From the NCBI GenBank assembly GCA_017483805.1, contig JAFUUL010000087.1, forward strand, positions 1 through 64,000: 64,000 bases of DNA, written 5' to 3'. This document shows, one piece after another, positions 6,389 through 15,162 of this stretch. Position numbers and translations under genes: made by a program. The first letter of the stretch is position 1, and each line of letters opens with the position of its first letter. Origin of the DNA: Prevotella sp. (GTDB taxonomy: Bacteria > Bacteroidota > Bacteroidia > Bacteroidales > Bacteroidaceae). Below the pieces are notes generated by a model. The model was not told where the DNA came from, did no database searches, and was given only the letters and a program-made list of their open reading frames with translations.

Positions 6389-6853
6389 ATGGAACTAAGT
6401 AACACCCAAGAATGCTTCGTGCGGCTCTGGCTACGGCTGGAGCGCACGAGGCGCCTCCTCTGGGAGCAGCACAGGCGCTTCTGCATACGTCGCGTTTTGC
6501 AGATGTGGTTCGGCTCCGAAGCCGATGACGGCTTGACTTCGTCGAGTCATCTCACGCTCGGCCATCAGCAAGCACGCTTGCATGGCTCTCGCTCATTCGA
6601 TGACTTCATCTGGGAGGTGTGCCACAGGGCCTCGCTCGCGCTGGACGACGGCTGCGACCCCATCTGCGGCTGGGACGAACTGCCGCCGCCGTCGCTCCGT
6701 CCGCGCCGCCACCGCGAACTGCTCAGGGCCATCGTCAGCGTGCGGCTGGGCATCACTTTCGGCAAGGTAGACCAGCGGGCCCTCGACGCTGCCTACAGCA
6801 TAGCCTTCCCCCGCTCCACACCACTGAATGTGAATAAGAAAAAGAAGGAATGA
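6389..6853 (+). CDS. Hypothetical protein, last gene of the cassette
   Basis: A 154-residue basic protein with many Arg and Trp residues (LWLRLERTRRLLWEQHRRF at about residues 13-31) and a Pro/Arg segment (PPPSLRPRRHREL). No signal peptide, membrane segment or known domain was recognised. It follows the iteron copy, 63 nt after the primase gene, and ends at a bidirectional terminator. The start at 6389 lies in the second copy of a short tandem repeat; an ATG in the first copy gives only a 7-codon ORF. It could encode a small nucleic-acid-binding protein, but nothing in the sequence proves that. Confidence 0.55.
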   Translation: MELSNTQECFVRLWLRLERTRRLLWEQHRRFCIRRVLQMWFGSEADDGLTSSSHLTLGHQQARLHGSRSFDDFIWEVCHRASLALDDGCDPICGWDELPPPSLRPRRHRELLRAIVSVRLGITFGKVDQRALDAAYSIAFPRSTPLNVNKKKKE

Positions 6854-6865
6854 TACCAAAGAAGA

Positions 6866-6918
6866 AAGGGGCACCCCCGATGCTGCACGTGCGGCGTGCG
6901 GCTTGCGGGATGCCCCTT
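6866..6918. terminator. Terminator between the cassette and carB
   Basis: AAGGGGCACCC at 6866-6876 pairs with GGGATGCCCCTT at 6907-6918 with one mismatch; the inner 30 nt are GC-rich. It lies between converging genes and can serve both. Confidence 0.6.
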
Positions 6919-6955
6919 CGCTATTGAAATGTTGTTGAAAGGTTTTCCTGTTCTC

Positions 6956-9900
6956 TTAGGCGTTGTACTCCTGCCAACTCTTGATCTTGATGTCCTCCAG
7001 GCTCATGGCGGTGAAGGCCTCGATGAAGGCCTTGGCCAAGCGCACGTTGGTCATCAGGGGGATGTTGTGGTCGATGGCGCCGCGGCGAATCTTGTAGCCG
7101 TTGGTCAGTTCGCGCTTGGTGTGGTTCTTCGGCACGTTGACGATCAGGTCGAACCGGTGCTGGGCGATCATCTCCATCACGTTGTTCTCACCCTCCTCGT
7201 CGGGCCAGCAGACGGCCTTGGCGTCCACGCCGTTGTCGCAGAAGAAGCGGGCAGTGCCGGGAGTGGCGTAGACCTCGTAGCCCTTCTTCACCAGTTGCTG
7301 TGCGGGCTCGAGCAGGCTCACCTTGCCCTTGGCGGCGCCAGAGGAGATGAGCACGGCCTTGCGGGGCAGACGGTAGCCGGTGGCGATGAGGGCGTTGAGC
7401 AGGGCCTCGTGGAGGTCGTCGCCCAGGCAGCCGACCTCACCCGTGGACGACATGTCGACTCCCAGCACGGGGTCGGCATTCTGCAGACGGGCGAACGAGA
7501 ACTGGCTGGCCTTGACGCCGATGCGGTCGATGTCGAACTCGCCCTTCTCGGGCTTCTGGTAGGGGGCATCGAGCATGATCTTGGTGGCCGTCTCGATGAA
7601 GTTGCGCTTCAGGATCTTCGACACGAAGGGGAAGGAGCGCGAGGCGCGCAGGTTGCACTCGATGACCTTCACCTCGCGGTTCTTGGCCAGGAACTGGATG
7701 TTGAAGGGACCCGAGATGTTCAGTTCGGCGGCAATCTTGTAGGCTATCTTCTTGATCTGGCGCACGGTGCTGAAGTAGATGTGCTGGGCGGGGAAGACCA
7801 TCGTGGCGTCGCCCGAGTGTACGCCGGCATACTCCACGTGTTCGGAGATGGCGTACTCCACCACCTGGCCCTTGTCGGCCACGGCGTCGAACTCTATCTC
7901 CTTGGTCTCGGTCATGAACTTCGAGATGACCACGGGGAACTCCTTCGACACCTCGGTGGCCATGTTGAGGAAGCGGTGCAACTCCTCATCGTCGTAGCAC
8001 ACGTTCATGGCTGCGCCGGAGAGCACGTAACTGGGACGCACCAGCACGGGATAGCCCACCTCGTCGACGAACTGCTTGACATCCTCAAACGAGGTCAGCG
8101 CGCGCCAGGCGGGCTGGTCGATGCCCAGTTTGTCGAGCATGGCCGAGAACTTGTCGCGGTTCTCAGCGCGGTCGATGTCGACGGGGCTGGTGCCCAGCAC
8201 GGGCACACCCTGACGGTGCAGTTTCATGGCCAGGTTGTTGGGTATCTGTCCGCCCACGGAGACGATGACGCCGCGGGGCGACTCGAGGTCGATGACGTCG
8301 AGCACGCGCTCCAGCGAGAGTTCGTCGAAGTAGAGGCGGTCGCACATGTCGTAGTCGGTCGATACGGTCTCGGGGTTGTAGTTGATCATGATCGACTTGT
8401 AGCCCAACTTGCGAGCCGTGTTGATGGCGTTCACCGAGCACCAGTCGAACTCTACGCTGGAGCCGATGCGATAGGCACCCGAGCCGAGCACGATGACCGA
8501 CTTCTCGTTGTTGTAGTAGTTGATGTCGTGCTTCGTCTTGTAGGCCTCGCCCTCAGCATTTCCGAAGGCGGGCACGTGGGTGTATGTGAAGTAGAGGTAG
8601 TTTGTCAGTTCAGGATGCTCGGAGGCCACGGTGGGAATGCGCTTCACCGAGGGCAGCACGCCGCGCTCCTTGCGGTAGCGGCGCACCTCGAGGTTCTCCT
8701 TCTCCATGTTGCCGCTCTGGGGCTTCAGCACGAAGCGGGCTATCTGGAAGTCAGAGAATCCGCAGCGCTTCACCTCCAGCAGGAAAGCATCGGGGATATC
8801 CTCCAAGCGGTTGTATTCCTGCAACTTATGCTTCAGGTCTACGATGTGCTTCAGGCGCTCCAGGAACCACACGTCGATCTTGGTCAACTGCTCGATGCGC
8901 TCCACGGTGTAGCCCTCCTCCAGAGCCTGTGCGATGGCAAAGATGCGCAGGTCGGTGGGGTTGGCCAGTTCGGTGTCCAGGTCGGCAAACTTCGTGTGGT
9001 CGTTGCCCACGAAGCCGTGCATGCCCTGTCCGATCATGCGCAGGCCCTTCTGTATCATCTCCTCGAAGGAGCGGCCTATCGACATGATCTCGCCGACGGA
9101 CTTCATCGACGAGCCGATCTGACGGCTGACGCCTGCAAACTTCGTCAGGTCCCAGCGGGGAATCTTGCAGATCATATAGTCGAGGCTGGGGGCCACATAG
9201 GCACTGCTCGTGGTGCCCATCTCGCCAATCTGGTCGAGCGTATAGCCGAGGGCAATCTTGGCGGCCACGAAGGCGAGGGGATAGCCCGTAGCCTTAGAGG
9301 CCAGTGCGCTGGAGCGCGACAGGCGGGCGTTGATCTCGATGATGCGGTAGTCGTTGGTCTCGGCGTTGAAGGCGAACTGGATGTTGCACTCGCCTACGAT
9401 GTTCAGATGGCGCACGCAGCGGATGGTGATCTCCTGCAGCATCTTCACCTGCTCCTCCTTCAGCGAGCAGGTGGGAGCCACCACGATCGACTCGCCCGTG
9501 TGGATGCCCAGGGGGTCGAAGTTCTCCATCGAGGCCACGGTGAAGCAGTGGTCGTTGGCATCGCGGATGCACTCGAACTCTATCTCCTTCCAGCCCTTCA
9601 GGCTCTCTTCCACCAGAATCTGTGGCGCAAACGTGAAGGCGCTCTCGGCCAACTCGCGGAAGGCCTTCTCGTCAGGACAGATGCCGCTGCCAAGGCCGCC
9701 CAGCGCGTAGGCCGAGCGGATCATGATGGGGAAGCCTATCTCGTGGGCTGCACGCAGGGCATCGTCCATGTTCTCCACGGCGTGGCTCACGGGCGTCTTC
9801 AGGTTGATCTCGTCCAGTTTCTTCACGAAGAGGTCGCGGTCCTCAGTGTTCATGATGGCCTCGACGCTGGTGCCCAGCACCTGTACGCCATACTCCTTCA

Positions 9901-10219
9901 GCGTGCCGTTCTGATAGAGTTCCGTGCCGCAGTTCAGGGCCGTCTGTCCGCCGAAGGCCAGCAGGATGCCGTCAGGACGCTCCTTCTTGATGATTTCCGT
10001 CACGAAGTGGGTGTTCACCGGCTGGAAGTACACCTTGTCGGCGATGCCCTCCGATGTCTGGATGGTAGCGATGTTGGGGTTCACCAGCACGCTCTTGATG
10101 CCCTCCTCGCGCAGTGCCTTCAGGGCCTGCGAACCAGAGTAGTCAAACTCACCTGCCTGTCCGATTTTCAGTGCGCCCGAGCCGAGCACGAGCACCTTCT
10201 TAAGATTCTTTGTGGTCAT
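6956..10219 (-). CDS. carB: Carbamoyl-phosphate synthase large subunit
   Basis: 1087 residues, close to the usual 1070. It makes carbamoyl phosphate from glutamine-derived ammonia, bicarbonate and two ATP, feeding pyrimidine and arginine synthesis. The N-terminal half (VLGSGALKIGQAGEFDYSG) and the second half (VIVLGSGAYRIGSSVEFDW) are the two homologous ATP-grasp synthetase units, and the C-terminal part (LISSGAAKGKVSLLEPAQQL onward) is the MGS-like allosteric domain. The start is MTTKNLKKVLVLG at 10219; the frame is open 42 codons further, but that region contains the promoter. No carA is in the window. pyrBI lies 9 kb away on the same strand. Confidence 0.95.
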   Translation of the reverse strand: MTTKNLKKVLVLGSGALKIGQAGEFDYSGSQALKALREEGIKSVLVNPNIATIQTSEGIADKVYFQPVNTHFVTEIIKKERPDGILLAFGGQTALNCGTELYQNGTLKEYGVQVLGTSVEAIMNTEDRDLFVKKLDEINLKTPVSHAVENMDDALRAAHEIGFPIMIRSAYALGGLGSGICPDEKAFRELAESAFTFAPQILVEESLKGWKEIEFECIRDANDHCFTVASMENFDPLGIHTGESIVVAPTCSLKEEQVKMLQEITIRCVRHLNIVGECNIQFAFNAETNDYRIIEINARLSRSSALASKATGYPLAFVAAKIALGYTLDQIGEMGTTSSAYVAPSLDYMICKIPRWDLTKFAGVSRQIGSSMKSVGEIMSIGRSFEEMIQKGLRMIGQGMHGFVGNDHTKFADLDTELANPTDLRIFAIAQALEEGYTVERIEQLTKIDVWFLERLKHIVDLKHKLQEYNRLEDIPDAFLLEVKRCGFSDFQIARFVLKPQSGNMEKENLEVRRYRKERGVLPSVKRIPTVASEHPELTNYLYFTYTHVPAFGNAEGEAYKTKHDINYYNNEKSVIVLGSGAYRIGSSVEFDWCSVNAINTARKLGYKSIMINYNPETVSTDYDMCDRLYFDELSLERVLDVIDLESPRGVIVSVGGQIPNNLAMKLHRQGVPVLGTSPVDIDRAENRDKFSAMLDKLGIDQPAWRALTSFEDVKQFVDEVGYPVLVRPSYVLSGAAMNVCYDDEELHRFLNMATEVSKEFPVVISKFMTETKEIEFDAVADKGQVVEYAISEHVEYAGVHSGDATMVFPAQHIYFSTVRQIKKIAYKIAAELNISGPFNIQFLAKNREVKVIECNLRASRSFPFVSKILKRNFIETATKIMLDAPYQKPEKGEFDIDRIGVKASQFSFARLQNADPVLGVDMSSTGEVGCLGDDLHEALLNALIATGYRLPRKAVLISSGAAKGKVSLLEPAQQLVKKGYEVYATPGTARFFCDNGVDAKAVCWPDEEGENNVMEMIAQHRFDLIVNVPKNHTKRELTNGYKIRRGAIDHNIPLMTNVRLAKAFIEAFTAMSLEDIKIKSWQEYNA

Positions 10220-10252
10220 TGTCTTATTACTGTTTGTTTCGTTTCGCGGCTG

Positions 10253-10260
10253 CAAAGTTA
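10253..10260 (-). promoter_or_regulatory. -7 box for carB
   Basis: CAAAGTTA on the plus strand gives TAACTTTG on the minus strand, 33 nt upstream of the chosen carB start. This supports the shorter N-terminus. Confidence 0.7.
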
Positions 10261-10435
10261 CACATTTTATCTGAAACGAGCAAGACTTTTCCCGTTCTGT
10301 TTTGCAAAATCCAGCGCGATGGAATTTTTCTGTAAGAAAATGCACGATGCCTCCTGCCTTTTTTTTACATCGGTACGCTGTCGGGCTTCGTCCGCTTCGA
10401 CGGCCGTTCGTTCGACCCTATCTGAAGGGGCGGCG

Positions 10436-11386
10436 TCATTGCTCCAGGCTTTTCAGTTTCAGCAGCGTCTCTTGGGCCTCTTCGCTCTCTTCGCCGTAGA
10501 GGATGTTTTTGATGTCTAAGGATTTCTGCAGGTTGGCGCGAGCCAGTTCGCTCTGGCCGCTGGCCATGTATTCTTCGGCCACACGGTCGCACAGCACCGC
10601 CACGCGGCGGGCATAGTCGATGTCGCGGAGGATGGCGGCCCTGTCAGCCGAAGCCTTGTCGATGATGCTCTGGGCAAAGGCGATGCGCTGCTGTATCTCC
10701 TCCTTTGCCGCCCGGTTGCGCTCCAGCACGGTCTCTGGGTCGAAGACGGTGTGTATGAGCGAGTCGGCCTTGTCCAGTTCGCCGTTCTCTATGCAGATGT
10801 TTATCTCGCGGTCGATGGAGTCCAGTTGGTCGTAGTCGGTTCGTGCATAGCGGTCGGCCATATCGCCAATCAGCGAGAGGTACTTCTCGTAGTGGTCTTG
10901 CAGGCTCTGCAACTCCTGACGGTAGCGTTCGGCAGTGATCTTGTTCTCCTTCAACTGCTTCTCTATCTCCTGCGCCTTCTTCTGGTAGTTCTCCTCGGCC
11001 ACGCGCTCTGCGTTGCGCTCTATGCGCTGTCGGTCGGCCTCCAACTGCTTGGTGTCCACCATCGAGATCTCTACAGGTACCTGCGTGGAGAACACCTGCG
11101 AGCGTCCTATGAGGCCGTTGTCCTTCAGTTCGTAGCCGTTTTTCCTGACGCTCAGCAGCACGAAGGCATCGCCGTTCTTCTTGTCGGGAGCCGTGAAACT
11201 GAAGTGCCCGTTTTCTGAACTGAGCACCGCATTGCCCACGCCTTTCACCCGAATGGTCACGCCACCGAGCGGCACGCCCGGCTTACCCGGTCGTCCGATG
11301 GTTTTCACCATGCCCTGCTGCACGGCTTGAGCGCAGATCGTGAGGGGCAGGGCGAGAAGCAGCAGTAGCAAGAAATGTCTATTCAT
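10436..11386 (-). CDS. Exported protein: carboxypeptidase-regulatory-like domain plus coiled coil
   Basis: 316 residues with a signal peptide (MNRHFLLLLLLALPLTICAQ). Residues about 25-115 resemble the CarboxypepD-regulatory/transthyretin-like fold common in Bacteroidota exported proteins (GVTIRVKGVGNAVLSSENGHF). Residues about 125-210 form a charged coiled coil (DRQRIERNAERVAEENYQKK), and the C-terminus resembles a TPR/Nephrocystin-type helical repeat (SGQSELARANLQKSLDIKNI). The start overlaps the end of the upstream hydrolase gene by 8 nt, so the two are probably translationally coupled in one operon. Substrate or partner is unknown; a periplasmic scaffold role is plausible. Confidence 0.65.
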   Translation of the reverse strand: MNRHFLLLLLLALPLTICAQAVQQGMVKTIGRPGKPGVPLGGVTIRVKGVGNAVLSSENGHFSFTAPDKKNGDAFVLLSVRKNGYELKDNGLIGRSQVFSTQVPVEISMVDTKQLEADRQRIERNAERVAEENYQKKAQEIEKQLKENKITAERYRQELQSLQDHYEKYLSLIGDMADRYARTDYDQLDSIDREINICIENGELDKADSLIHTVFDPETVLERNRAAKEEIQQRIAFAQSIIDKASADRAAILRDIDYARRVAVLCDRVAEEYMASGQSELARANLQKSLDIKNILYGEESEEAQETLLKLKSLEQ

Positions 11387-13058
11387 CTGGATGATTGTTT
11401 TTTCTGTAGACGGTGAAGTAGCCGATGCGGTGGGTGCGTCCCTTCTTGCCCAGCGAGCGGAGGCGGTACATACCATCGGGCAGGTGCTCCACGCTGAGAC
11501 GCTCGGCGTAGGGGCTGACGCTGATCTGCTGGCCGGTCATGCTCTCCACGATGACGTAGTCGGCATCGAGCACCTGACCTTTCGGGGGCAGGATGATGGG
11601 GCGTCCTGTTGAAATCTGTACCTTCTGGTGGGCCATTTGTACCTTCTGGTCGCCTGCCTCCATTTGTATGGCAGGGCTCTCCTGCCCGTAGCGGTTCATG
11701 GCCGTCACGGCGTAGTACTTGCCCTGCGGTGTGGGCACCAGGAGGCTGGTGGCCGTGCGGCGCGTGGCCACGAGGTTGTGGGGATTGTCAGTGTCTACGG
11801 GATAGCGGTCGCTGGCATACACATTATATAATAGGTAAGGCGCGTTGCTGGGGTCGCTGGCACCGCTCCACGACAGCAGGTTGTCCTGCAGCGAGAGGGT
11901 AGTGGGGGCCTTTGGTGCAGGGCGGTTGGCCCAAGTCATGGGCGGAATGAGCGTGGGCGTGGCGTCGAAGCGGCACGAGAAGTCGTAGATGCCGCGCGTG
12001 TTGTCGGTGAAGAACTTCGAGCGGAAATAGCAGTGCCCCAAGCCCAGTTGGCGCAGCACGTGCAGTTGGCGCTCAACCATCGGCAGCGTCCACCGACCCT
12101 CCTTCGGGTCGAGGAAGTAGATGCCCAATCCCGGCACCACCATGCGGCCGTGACTCTGCTCCTGCCAGTCGATGGCGAAGGGATAGAAGTTGTTGCCCTG
12201 GAAGTACATCATGGGGAAGAGGGCGTCCATCAGGTCGTCGCGCAGCCAGGCCTGTGCATCCTGGCTGACTGCCGTGCGGGCATTCCAGCCACCCGAGCGG
12301 TAGCGGCGCAGGTCGTCGTACTTACCGATGGGCGAGCACGACATCTTGACCCAGGGCTTCTCGCTCTTCACGGCATGGCTGATCTTGCGCACAATGTCGG
12401 TGATGCAGGCGATGCGCTTGCTGCGGCTCTCGCCCCGCTTCAGTTTAGGCCACGTCTCGGGGTAGCGTATGTAGTCGAGGTGGATGCCGTCCACATCGTA
12501 GTTGCGCACTATTTCTGTGCACATCCGTGCCAGGTAGTCGCCCGTCTGTGGCTGCTCGGGATCCATGTAGCCCTCGTCGCCAATGTGCTTGATCAGGCGC
12601 GGATGCTTCTGTCGCAACTGCCTGCAGCCCAGGTTGTTCCATTTGCCAACGGGGATGGTGACCACCCAGGCGTGACACTCCATGCCGCGTTCGTGGCACA
12701 GGTCGATGCACAACTGGAGCGGATCGTAGCCGGGGGCACGACCAGGATGGCCAGTGACACAGCCGTCCCAGGGCTCGATGGCAGAGGGGTAGATGGTGGT
12801 GGCGCGCACGCGGGTTTGCACCAGCACCATGTTGATGCCCGCCTGCTTCAGGCGGTCCAGGGTCTGGATCATCTCCTCGCGCTGCTTGGCGGCATCGTAG
12901 GAGTGTGGCCAGTCGATGCCGCCGATGGTGGTCAGCCAGACGGCCCTCACCTCGTACTTCGTGGCGGGTGCCGCATTCCAGAGGGTCTGTTCAGGTGTCT
13001 GGGCACTGCTGCCGAGGGCCATCATCAGGGAGAGGAGTAGGGTATATAGATGCTTCAT
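11379..13058 (-). CDS. GHL10-type glycoside hydrolase (exported)
   Basis: 559 residues with a signal peptide (MKHLYTLLLSLMMALGSSAQ). Residues about 35-370 match the glycosyl hydrolase-like 10 (GHL10, DUF187) family: EVRAVWLTTIGGIDWP near the start, a YDVDGIHLDYIRYP barrel strand with acidic residues, and VKMSCSPIGKYDD. Residues about 390-470 resemble a fibronectin type III domain (LSWSGASDP onward), and the C-terminus (VEHLPDGMYRLRSLGKKG) resembles a secretion sorting or Ig-like tail. The substrate is not known; family members are thought to act on cell-wall or other glycans. It is divergent from cstA, and the two promoters share a heptamer-repeat spacer. Confidence 0.8.
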   Translation of the reverse strand: MKHLYTLLLSLMMALGSSAQTPEQTLWNAAPATKYEVRAVWLTTIGGIDWPHSYDAAKQREEMIQTLDRLKQAGINMVLVQTRVRATTIYPSAIEPWDGCVTGHPGRAPGYDPLQLCIDLCHERGMECHAWVVTIPVGKWNNLGCRQLRQKHPRLIKHIGDEGYMDPEQPQTGDYLARMCTEIVRNYDVDGIHLDYIRYPETWPKLKRGESRSKRIACITDIVRKISHAVKSEKPWVKMSCSPIGKYDDLRRYRSGGWNARTAVSQDAQAWLRDDLMDALFPMMYFQGNNFYPFAIDWQEQSHGRMVVPGLGIYFLDPKEGRWTLPMVERQLHVLRQLGLGHCYFRSKFFTDNTRGIYDFSCRFDATPTLIPPMTWANRPAPKAPTTLSLQDNLLSWSGASDPSNAPYLLYNVYASDRYPVDTDNPHNLVATRRTATSLLVPTPQGKYYAVTAMNRYGQESPAIQMEAGDQKVQMAHQKVQISTGRPIILPPKGQVLDADYVIVESMTGQQISVSPYAERLSVEHLPDGMYRLRSLGKKGRTHRIGYFTVYRKNNHPDE

Positions 13059-13084
13059 TGCTTGACAAACTGAAAAATTCCGTG

Positions 13085-13092
13085 CAAAGGTA
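13085..13092 (-). promoter_or_regulatory. -7 box for the GHL10 operon
   Basis: CAAAGGTA (TACCTTTG on the minus strand), 27 nt upstream of the GHL10 start. Its -33 region falls in the heptamer repeats at 13100-13127. Confidence 0.75.
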
Positions 13093-13099
13093 CAAAAAA

Positions 13100-13127
13100 A
13101 TTCTTAATTCTTAATTCTTAATTCTTA
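13100..13127. repeat. Heptamer microsatellite ATTCTTA x4
   Basis: Four perfect copies of ATTCTTA lie between two divergent -7 boxes (13085-13092 and 13137-13144). The array covers the -33 region of both promoters. A related array is at 19162-19200. Confidence 0.85.
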
Positions 13128-13136
13128 TTTTATTAT

Positions 13137-13144
13137 TACCTTTG
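13137..13144 (+). promoter_or_regulatory. -7 box for cstA
   Basis: TACCTTTG, 28 nt before the cstA ATG. The -33 position lies within the heptamer repeats. Confidence 0.75.
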
Positions 13145-13171
13145 CATCGTGAATTCACTTAAACGCAAAAA

Positions 13172-14638
13172 ATGATAACTTTTGTAGTGAGCCTCGTGGC
13201 TCTTGTGTTAGGCTATTTTCTGTATGGCCGCTTTGTTGAGAGAGTATTTGGACCCGACGACCGTCCCACCCCGGCTGTCGCCAAGGCCGATGGTGTGGAC
13301 TTCATGGTACTGCCTTCATGGAAGATATTCATGATCCAGTTCCTTAATATTGCCGGCACGGGTCCCATCTTTGGTGCCATCATGGGCGCGCAGTTTGGCC
13401 CTGCTGCCTATCTGTGGATTGTTTTGGGCTGTATCTTCGCAGGAGCCACCCACGACTATCTGTCTGGTATGCTGTCGATTAGGCATGGAGGTGCCAACCT
13501 GCCAGACATCATCGGCAGTTACCTGGGCAATGCCACGAAGCAGGTGATGCTGGTCTTCTCGGTGTTCCTGCTGATGATGGTGGGTGCCGTGTTTGTGTTC
13601 AGCCCCGCCAAGATTTTGGGCGGCATCTGGGAGCCGGCCTACTTCACCGAGCACTTCGGCCCTTACGTGTTCTGGATAGCAGTGGTGTTCATCTACTACA
13701 TCATCGCCACGATGATGCCTATCGACAAGATTATCGGCAAGATTTATCCGCTCTTCGCCTTCTCGCTGCTGTTTATGGCCGCTGCGCTGATGGTGATGCT
13801 GCTGGTGAAGCATCCGCAGTTGCCGGAGTTGTGGAACGGTGTTGACGGTGACCTGCTCACTACCGACCGCCTGTTCCCCTGCCTGTTTATCACCATCGCG
13901 TGTGGTGCCATCAGTGGTTTCCATGCCACGCAGACGCCCCTCATGGCCCGCTGCGTGAAGAGTGAGAAGATGGGGCGTCCCATGTTCTATGGCGCTATGA
14001 TCACCGAGGGTGTCGTGGCTCTGATTTGGGCCACCGTAGCCATGTATTTCTTCTACGACTCTCCTGAGCCCGGTTACACCACGATAGCAGGTGGCGCTGA
14101 TGCCGTGAACGATGCACCGACCATCGTGAACCTGATCTGCAACGACTGGCTTGGCGTTTTTGGTGGCATCCTGGCCATGCTGGGTGTGGTGGCTGCTCCG
14201 ATCACCAGTGGCGACACAGCCCTGCGTTCGGCCCGTCTAATCATTGCCGACTTCCTGCACCTGGAGCAGAAGACCATTCGTCGCCGCCTTTATGTGTGCA
14301 TTCCCCTGTTTGCAGTCACTATGGGCATTCTGATCTGGCAGATGGCCGATCCTCAGGGCTTTAAGATCATCTGGAGTTGGTTCGGATGGAGCAACCAAGC
14401 CCTGTCGGTATTCACGCTTTGGGCCATCACGGTTTATCTGGTACGCCAGCACAAGAACTACTTCATCACGCTGATTCCGGCACTGTTTATGACGGTGGTG
14501 TGCACCACGTTCTTCTTCACCGAGAAGGTGTTCACGCTGGCTCCCGTGTGGACCTGGGTGATTGCCGGAGGTGCACTGGTGGTAGCCCTGACGTGGTTTG
14601 TGGCTTGGTATCTGAAATACAACAAATCTAAACAATAA
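13172..14638 (+). CDS. cstA: CstA-family carbon starvation / peptide-type transporter
   Basis: 488 residues and highly hydrophobic, with about a dozen membrane segments. It contains the family hallmarks FLNIAGTGPIFGAIMGAQFGP (positions about 57-77), FAGATHDYLSGMLSIRHGG, and ATQTPLMARCVKSEKMGR. CstA proteins import peptides or pyruvate-type carbon sources under carbon limitation. This is the short Bacteroidota form; the E. coli protein is about 700 residues. It is followed after 7 nt by a small outer-membrane barrel gene and then nadC, a likely operon. Start ATG at 13172 follows the promoter at 13137. Confidence 0.88.
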   Translation: MITFVVSLVALVLGYFLYGRFVERVFGPDDRPTPAVAKADGVDFMVLPSWKIFMIQFLNIAGTGPIFGAIMGAQFGPAAYLWIVLGCIFAGATHDYLSGMLSIRHGGANLPDIIGSYLGNATKQVMLVFSVFLLMMVGAVFVFSPAKILGGIWEPAYFTEHFGPYVFWIAVVFIYYIIATMMPIDKIIGKIYPLFAFSLLFMAAALMVMLLVKHPQLPELWNGVDGDLLTTDRLFPCLFITIACGAISGFHATQTPLMARCVKSEKMGRPMFYGAMITEGVVALIWATVAMYFFYDSPEPGYTTIAGGADAVNDAPTIVNLICNDWLGVFGGILAMLGVVAAPITSGDTALRSARLIIADFLHLEQKTIRRRLYVCIPLFAVTMGILIWQMADPQGFKIIWSWFGWSNQALSVFTLWAITVYLVRQHKNYFITLIPALFMTVVCTTFFFTEKVFTLAPVWTWVIAGGALVVALTWFVAWYLKYNKSKQ

Positions 14639-14645
14639 ACGCATA

Positions 14646-15152
14646 ATGACTATGAGAAAATTTCTGTTTTTAATGATCTTCGGATTGGTTTCATCTGTAG
14701 CAACTCAAGCACAGCAGGCAGATCGTCTGCCCTTCGCCAAGGATAAGTTCTACACCTCGGCAAGTCTGTCTGGCTTCGACCTCAACTGGAACAAGAACCA
14801 GAGTTGGCACATGGACGTAGCAGCCAAGTGCGGCTATCTGTTTGAAGATGACTGGATGGTGACCGCCACGCTGGGTTACGATTGGAATAAGGTTGGAGAG
14901 AATAAGTTCACCGCTGGTGCCGGCCTGCGTTACTACATCGAGCAGAACGGTCTCTACCTAGGTGCCGGTGCCAACTATGTTCATCGTCATCAGTTTGATG
15001 ATTTCGTGCCGACCGTGCAGGTGGGCTACGCTTTCTTCTTGAACCGCACCGTGACTCTGGAGCCGGAGGTCTACTACAATCTGAGCCTGAAGGACCACAA
15101 CGAGTACAGTGGATTCGGCGTTCGCATCGGAATAGGTATTTACTTTGAGTAG
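14646..15152 (+). CDS. Small outer-membrane beta-barrel protein
   Basis: 168 residues with a signal peptide ending near ATQAQQ. The mature part alternates hydrophobic and polar residues in strands (WHMDVAAKCGYLF, WMVTATLGYDWN, FTAGAGLRYYIEQ, GLYLGAGANYVHR) and ends in F-E after GIGIYF, typical of an eight-strand OmpW/OprF-like barrel. An ATG two codons in, at 14652, is an equally good start. It lies between cstA and nadC with gaps of 7 and 10 nt, so it is probably co-transcribed. The role is unknown; a pore linked to cstA uptake is only a guess. Confidence 0.75.
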   Translation: MTMRKFLFLMIFGLVSSVATQAQQADRLPFAKDKFYTSASLSGFDLNWNKNQSWHMDVAAKCGYLFEDDWMVTATLGYDWNKVGENKFTAGAGLRYYIEQNGLYLGAGANYVHRHQFDDFVPTVQVGYAFFLNRTVTLEPEVYYNLSLKDHNEYSGFGVRIGIGIYFE

Positions 15153-15162
15153 TTGATGAGTT

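Noticed and set aside
6896..10519. A 1207-codon open frame on the plus strand across carB
   Set aside because: It is the antisense shadow of carB. Its composition (Val/Leu/Gly/His-rich without domains) is what codon bias of carB produces, and carB itself is unmistakable.
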